A stretch of DNA of 64,000 bases from Sepiola atlantica (taxonomy: Eukaryota > Mollusca > Cephalopoda > Sepiida > Sepiolidae), in NCBI GenBank assembly GCA_963556195.1, contig OY744544.1, positions 51,160,825-51,224,824 on the forward strand, given 5' to 3'. Below, piece after piece: positions 61,190 to 64,000 of the stretch. A model generated the notes under the pieces. That model did no database searches, had not been told where the DNA came from, and worked only from the letters and a program-made list of their open reading frames with translations. The translations under genes were made by a program, and so were the position numbers. The stretch's first letter is position 1. Each line of letters begins with the position of its first letter.

Positions 61190-61387
61190 TGAATACCCGC
61201 CGACTTGGTATTTACAAAGTTAAATTCCTCCTAAATTCCGAGCTAATTTCTGGTGGCCAACTAGTAAGTTTTTTGACTGCGAATCAGTGGCGATTTGTGA
61301 TCGGAGTTCGCACCCGCCGACTATTGGAAATTAGCTGCACTGAAGATTGCGTAAGAATGAAACATCGATGGCAGTAGGAAATAAATA

Positions 61388-61388
<1 letters not shown>
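61190..61388 (+). mobile_element. tRNA-derived SINE relic ahead of a (TA)n tail
   Basis: GGCCAACTAGTAAGTTTTTT, GACTGCGAATCAGTGG and GATCGGAGTTCGCACCCG read as D-arm, anticodon arm and T-arm of a tRNA-like sequence. The acceptor stem does not close, so it is not a functional tRNA. An A/T-rich 3' part and (TA)n tail follow, as in the other SINEs of the window. Confidence 0.5.

Positions 61389-61461
<73 letters not shown>
61389..61461. repeat. (TA)n microsatellite
   Basis: About 36 TA units between the SINE relic and the reversed end motif of the next element. Confidence 0.97.
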
Positions 61462-61463
<2 letters not shown>

Positions 61464-63510
61464 TAGCAGGACTACCCCGCGGCGATAAAAAAAAGAAGAT
61501 AGATAGAATAGTGTTTATAACATCTTCATATTAAAACTTATATATCTCTCTCTAGCCGTCTCTTTATCTTATTGCCACTCGATTCTTGTTACCGTCCATT
61601 ACCCTAACTCCTTTTTCCTCCTCCACCCAGACCATTCTTCTCTCCTGTTTTAATGTGTTGAAAATAATGTTATTGATTTACTGAAGTCATCCCGTTTAAA
61701 TGTAATACTGCACTCTTACATGTATTGCTCCTGGACAACGCCGAGTAAAAAAGATACAATGACATGCTTGATGCTGAGTAATACCGTTCGCCCACGCGCT
61801 TTCATAATGATATGAAGAGAAATTATGTGGATAATATATATATTTTAAAACGATCTAAAGGTAATACTGTAATTTAAATTTATTTTTTCCGGACAACTCC
61901 AAGTTGAACAAAAGATTCGGTTACCCCCACACACACACACACACACTTATTAAATATAATACAATAATGTTAATCATGACAAGTAGAACACACATTTTTA
62001 TAAGCCTCACTTTCCAAATATAACACTGTAATGTTTGTAAGGAGACCTTCACAGTACTGCCAAAAGTAAGGCAAAAATTAAAGTACGAAGAGAAATGATG
62101 TTAATAATGATAATATATTTGCTCCGGGACAACGTCTCGTACAGCAAAATATTCTGTAATTCTTCACGCTTAATTATAAAATATACTTCTGTGATGTGAG
62201 TAAGGAGCTCTTCACAACATTACCAAAAGTATTGCTAAAATTAAAGTATGAAGAGAAATGATGTTGATAATTGTTATTTATCCCGTACAATTCTGAGTAG
62301 AACAAATAATCTTGATCTGTTCTTAATTTCTACGCCCCCCTCACAATAGTATAAAAGTAAATAATGTTGATAACGACAATTGTCCAAAGACAGTTAATAT
62401 ATACCAGTTACTAAAAGTAATACTGTAATCTTATATTTTCTGATCCTGGATTACGTAGAGTAGAATAAAAGGTCCTAGTCAATTGTTAATTTCTCTCCTC
62501 CATTTCAACACATTAACAAGATACCTAATCTTTATAAAGTCAATAGTCTGAGGAGATTTACTATACATTCCGTTACTAAACGTAACGCTGTAATCTTATA
62601 TTCTGTTATGCCTGACAACGCCTAGTAAAACACATAGTCCCAACGAGTTTCTAATTTCTTGTCCACACCCTTCATTTAATAATGATACACACCTAAATGA
62701 TGTTTATAAAGAAAATATTTATCTTAATTTATTGTCCCCTCCATTTTATAATAATCTAAAGGTTAATGGTGATGATGAAGAGAATAGTCTAAACATATTT
62801 TATATACACCTCCTACCAACAGTAATACTGTAATCTAATAATTATTTATCCTTGACAACTTTGAGTAGAACAAATGATCGGGGTTAATGTTTAATTTCTC
62901 CCCACACTCGAATTAAGAGAATTAAGAAGCTATGCGATGTTGATGAAGTCAATAGTCCGAAGAGAATTACGATATATCCATTACCAAAAGTAATACAAGA
63001 ATTACAATTATTGAACTTGGGCAACAGAATACCAAATGGTCCCAGTGACTTCCTTACTTATTACAAAATAATATGATGGAAAATTATGTTGATGATGTTA
63101 ATATTCTGAAGAGAATCAAGGTATATTATTTACCAAAAGTAATACTATATCTACTAATTATTTATTCCGGACAACGTCGAGTAGAAGAAATGGCCGCGGT
63201 TAATTCGTAACTTATTAACCACATCTCTTATTTCACAATAATAAATGATGTTGATGAAGAAAATAGTCCGAAGAAATTACTTACCGAACATGTAATACTG
63301 TAATCTTACAATTATTTATAATAGACAACGCCGAATAGAAAAACTGTTCCTGGTGAATTCCTAATTGCTTGTCTCCCTGCTCTCCATTTCACAATAATGT
63401 CAAGGTAAATGATGTTGATAAGACAATAATCAAAAGATAATTTATATATACCCGTTACCAAAATAAACACCGTAATCTTCGAATTTTTTCTCCCGGACAC
63501 TTATTATGTG
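61462..63510 (+). mobile_element. Pearl-like element: end motif plus ~11 copies of a ~160-bp repeat
   Basis: It begins ACTAGCAGGACTACCCCGCG, the reverse of the CGGGTA...CAGCTAGT end seen at 24.2 and 27.8 kb. From 61690 a unit recurs with TAATACTGTAATCTTA, then CCGGACAACGCCGAGTA, then TTAATTTCT and AAATGATGTTGAT. Starts are near 61702, 61862, 62021, 62181, 62418, 62583, 62823, 62991, 63140, 63293 and 63466, so spacing is 149-173 with two gaps near 240. This plan (microsatellite, conserved end, tandem core repeats of about 160 bp) resembles pearl elements of bivalves, which are linked to Helitrons. The comparison is from memory and not verified. Confidence 0.7.
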
Positions 63511-64000
63511 TAATACTGTACTATGAATGAAAAAAAACTAAATGAAAAATATAAGAGAAAAACCAATGGAAAATTAACTAAAAAATGAATGAAAGCAAGG
63601 AATGAGAATAGATGAATGACAAAATGAATGAAAAAATTGAATGCAAAAACTGAATGAAAAAATGAATTAAAAAATAAATGAACAATGAATGAAAAAACAG
63701 AATTAAAAAATGTAATGAAAATGAACAAAAGTAAGTGAATGAAAAATTAACAAAAACAAAAAAGAAAATAAGAATGAAAAAAATGAATAAGAAGAAATGA
63801 ATGAAAGATGATTGAAAAAAATTAAAGTAACATGAAAGAAAAACTGAATGAAAAAAAATTAGTGAAAAAAAATTATAGAAAAAAATGTCATTGAAATAAA
63901 TGAATAAAAAATGAATTTTTAAAAATAAATTAAAAAAGAAAGAAAACCAGAATGAAAAAAAATGAATAAGAAAAAATAACTGAAATAAGAATAAATAAAA
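63511..64000. repeat. A-rich simple repeat, GAATGAAAAAA type
   Basis: Imperfect 12-14-base steps of GAATGAAAAAAT and TGAATTAAAAAA continue to the end of the window. The minus-strand 74-codon F/S-rich frame is read-through. Confidence 0.9.

Noticed and set aside
61254..61325. Functional tRNA-Arg gene
   Set aside because: Arm order is tRNA-like but acceptor pairing is absent and a (TA)n tail follows.

Overview
The window looks like non-genic DNA from an animal genome, most likely a cephalopod mollusc (octopus-like). That placement is inference. It rests on the AT-rich background, dozens of long (TA)n arrays, degenerate Penelope-like and R2-like retroelements, and a tRNA-derived SINE that carries a hammerhead ribozyme. 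I found no intact host protein-coding gene, no intact tRNA or rRNA gene and no CRISPR array. The longest open frames are either low-complexity repeats read through, or pieces of decayed mobile elements.

Layout. 0-12.8 kb: AT-rich unique sequence with microsatellites and two minisatellites (61-bp and 28-bp units). 12.8-28 kb: a cluster of SINE and Penelope-like material. Three copies of one SINE (12.8, 13.0 and 17.1 kb) share tRNA-like promoter boxes, a hammerhead-type 3' segment and a (TA)n tail. Two Penelope-like fragments with GIY-YIG endonuclease remnants lie at 17.2-18.0 and 20.8-21.7 kb, and further hammerhead relics sit beside (TA)n arrays. 28-41 kb: hairpins, a degenerate 7-bp array, an R2-like LINE 3' end containing a 23-bp minisatellite, and degenerate ~200-bp repeats. 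41.5-47.3 kb: an R2-like LINE on the minus strand is split by a 3.75-kb inverted-repeat transposon (42015-45769). The transposon carries a broken minus-strand gene and is itself invaded by a 173-bp fold-back element. 47.3-57.4 kb: 51-bp and ~65-bp minisatellites, a CR1/Jockey-type LINE 3' end, two more R2-like LINE ends and a 5' half of a Tc1-like transposon. 57.5-64 kb: nested TA palindromes, a 1.36-kb element with matched inverted ends and G-poor contents, an array of ~11 diverged ~160-bp repeats next to a (TA)n tract, and A-rich simple sequence.

The most interesting element is the 42.0-45.8 kb transposon. Its arms are built from ~160-bp repeats around a palindromic core. The interrupted LINE reading frame reveals a probable 3-bp target duplication. 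Its gene belongs to a multi-copy animal family of unknown function with an HAxTGCDT motif and a cysteine-rich end. The second theme is the repeated pairing of hammerhead ribozymes with (TA)n tails. All family names come from recognising motifs by eye; no database search was run.
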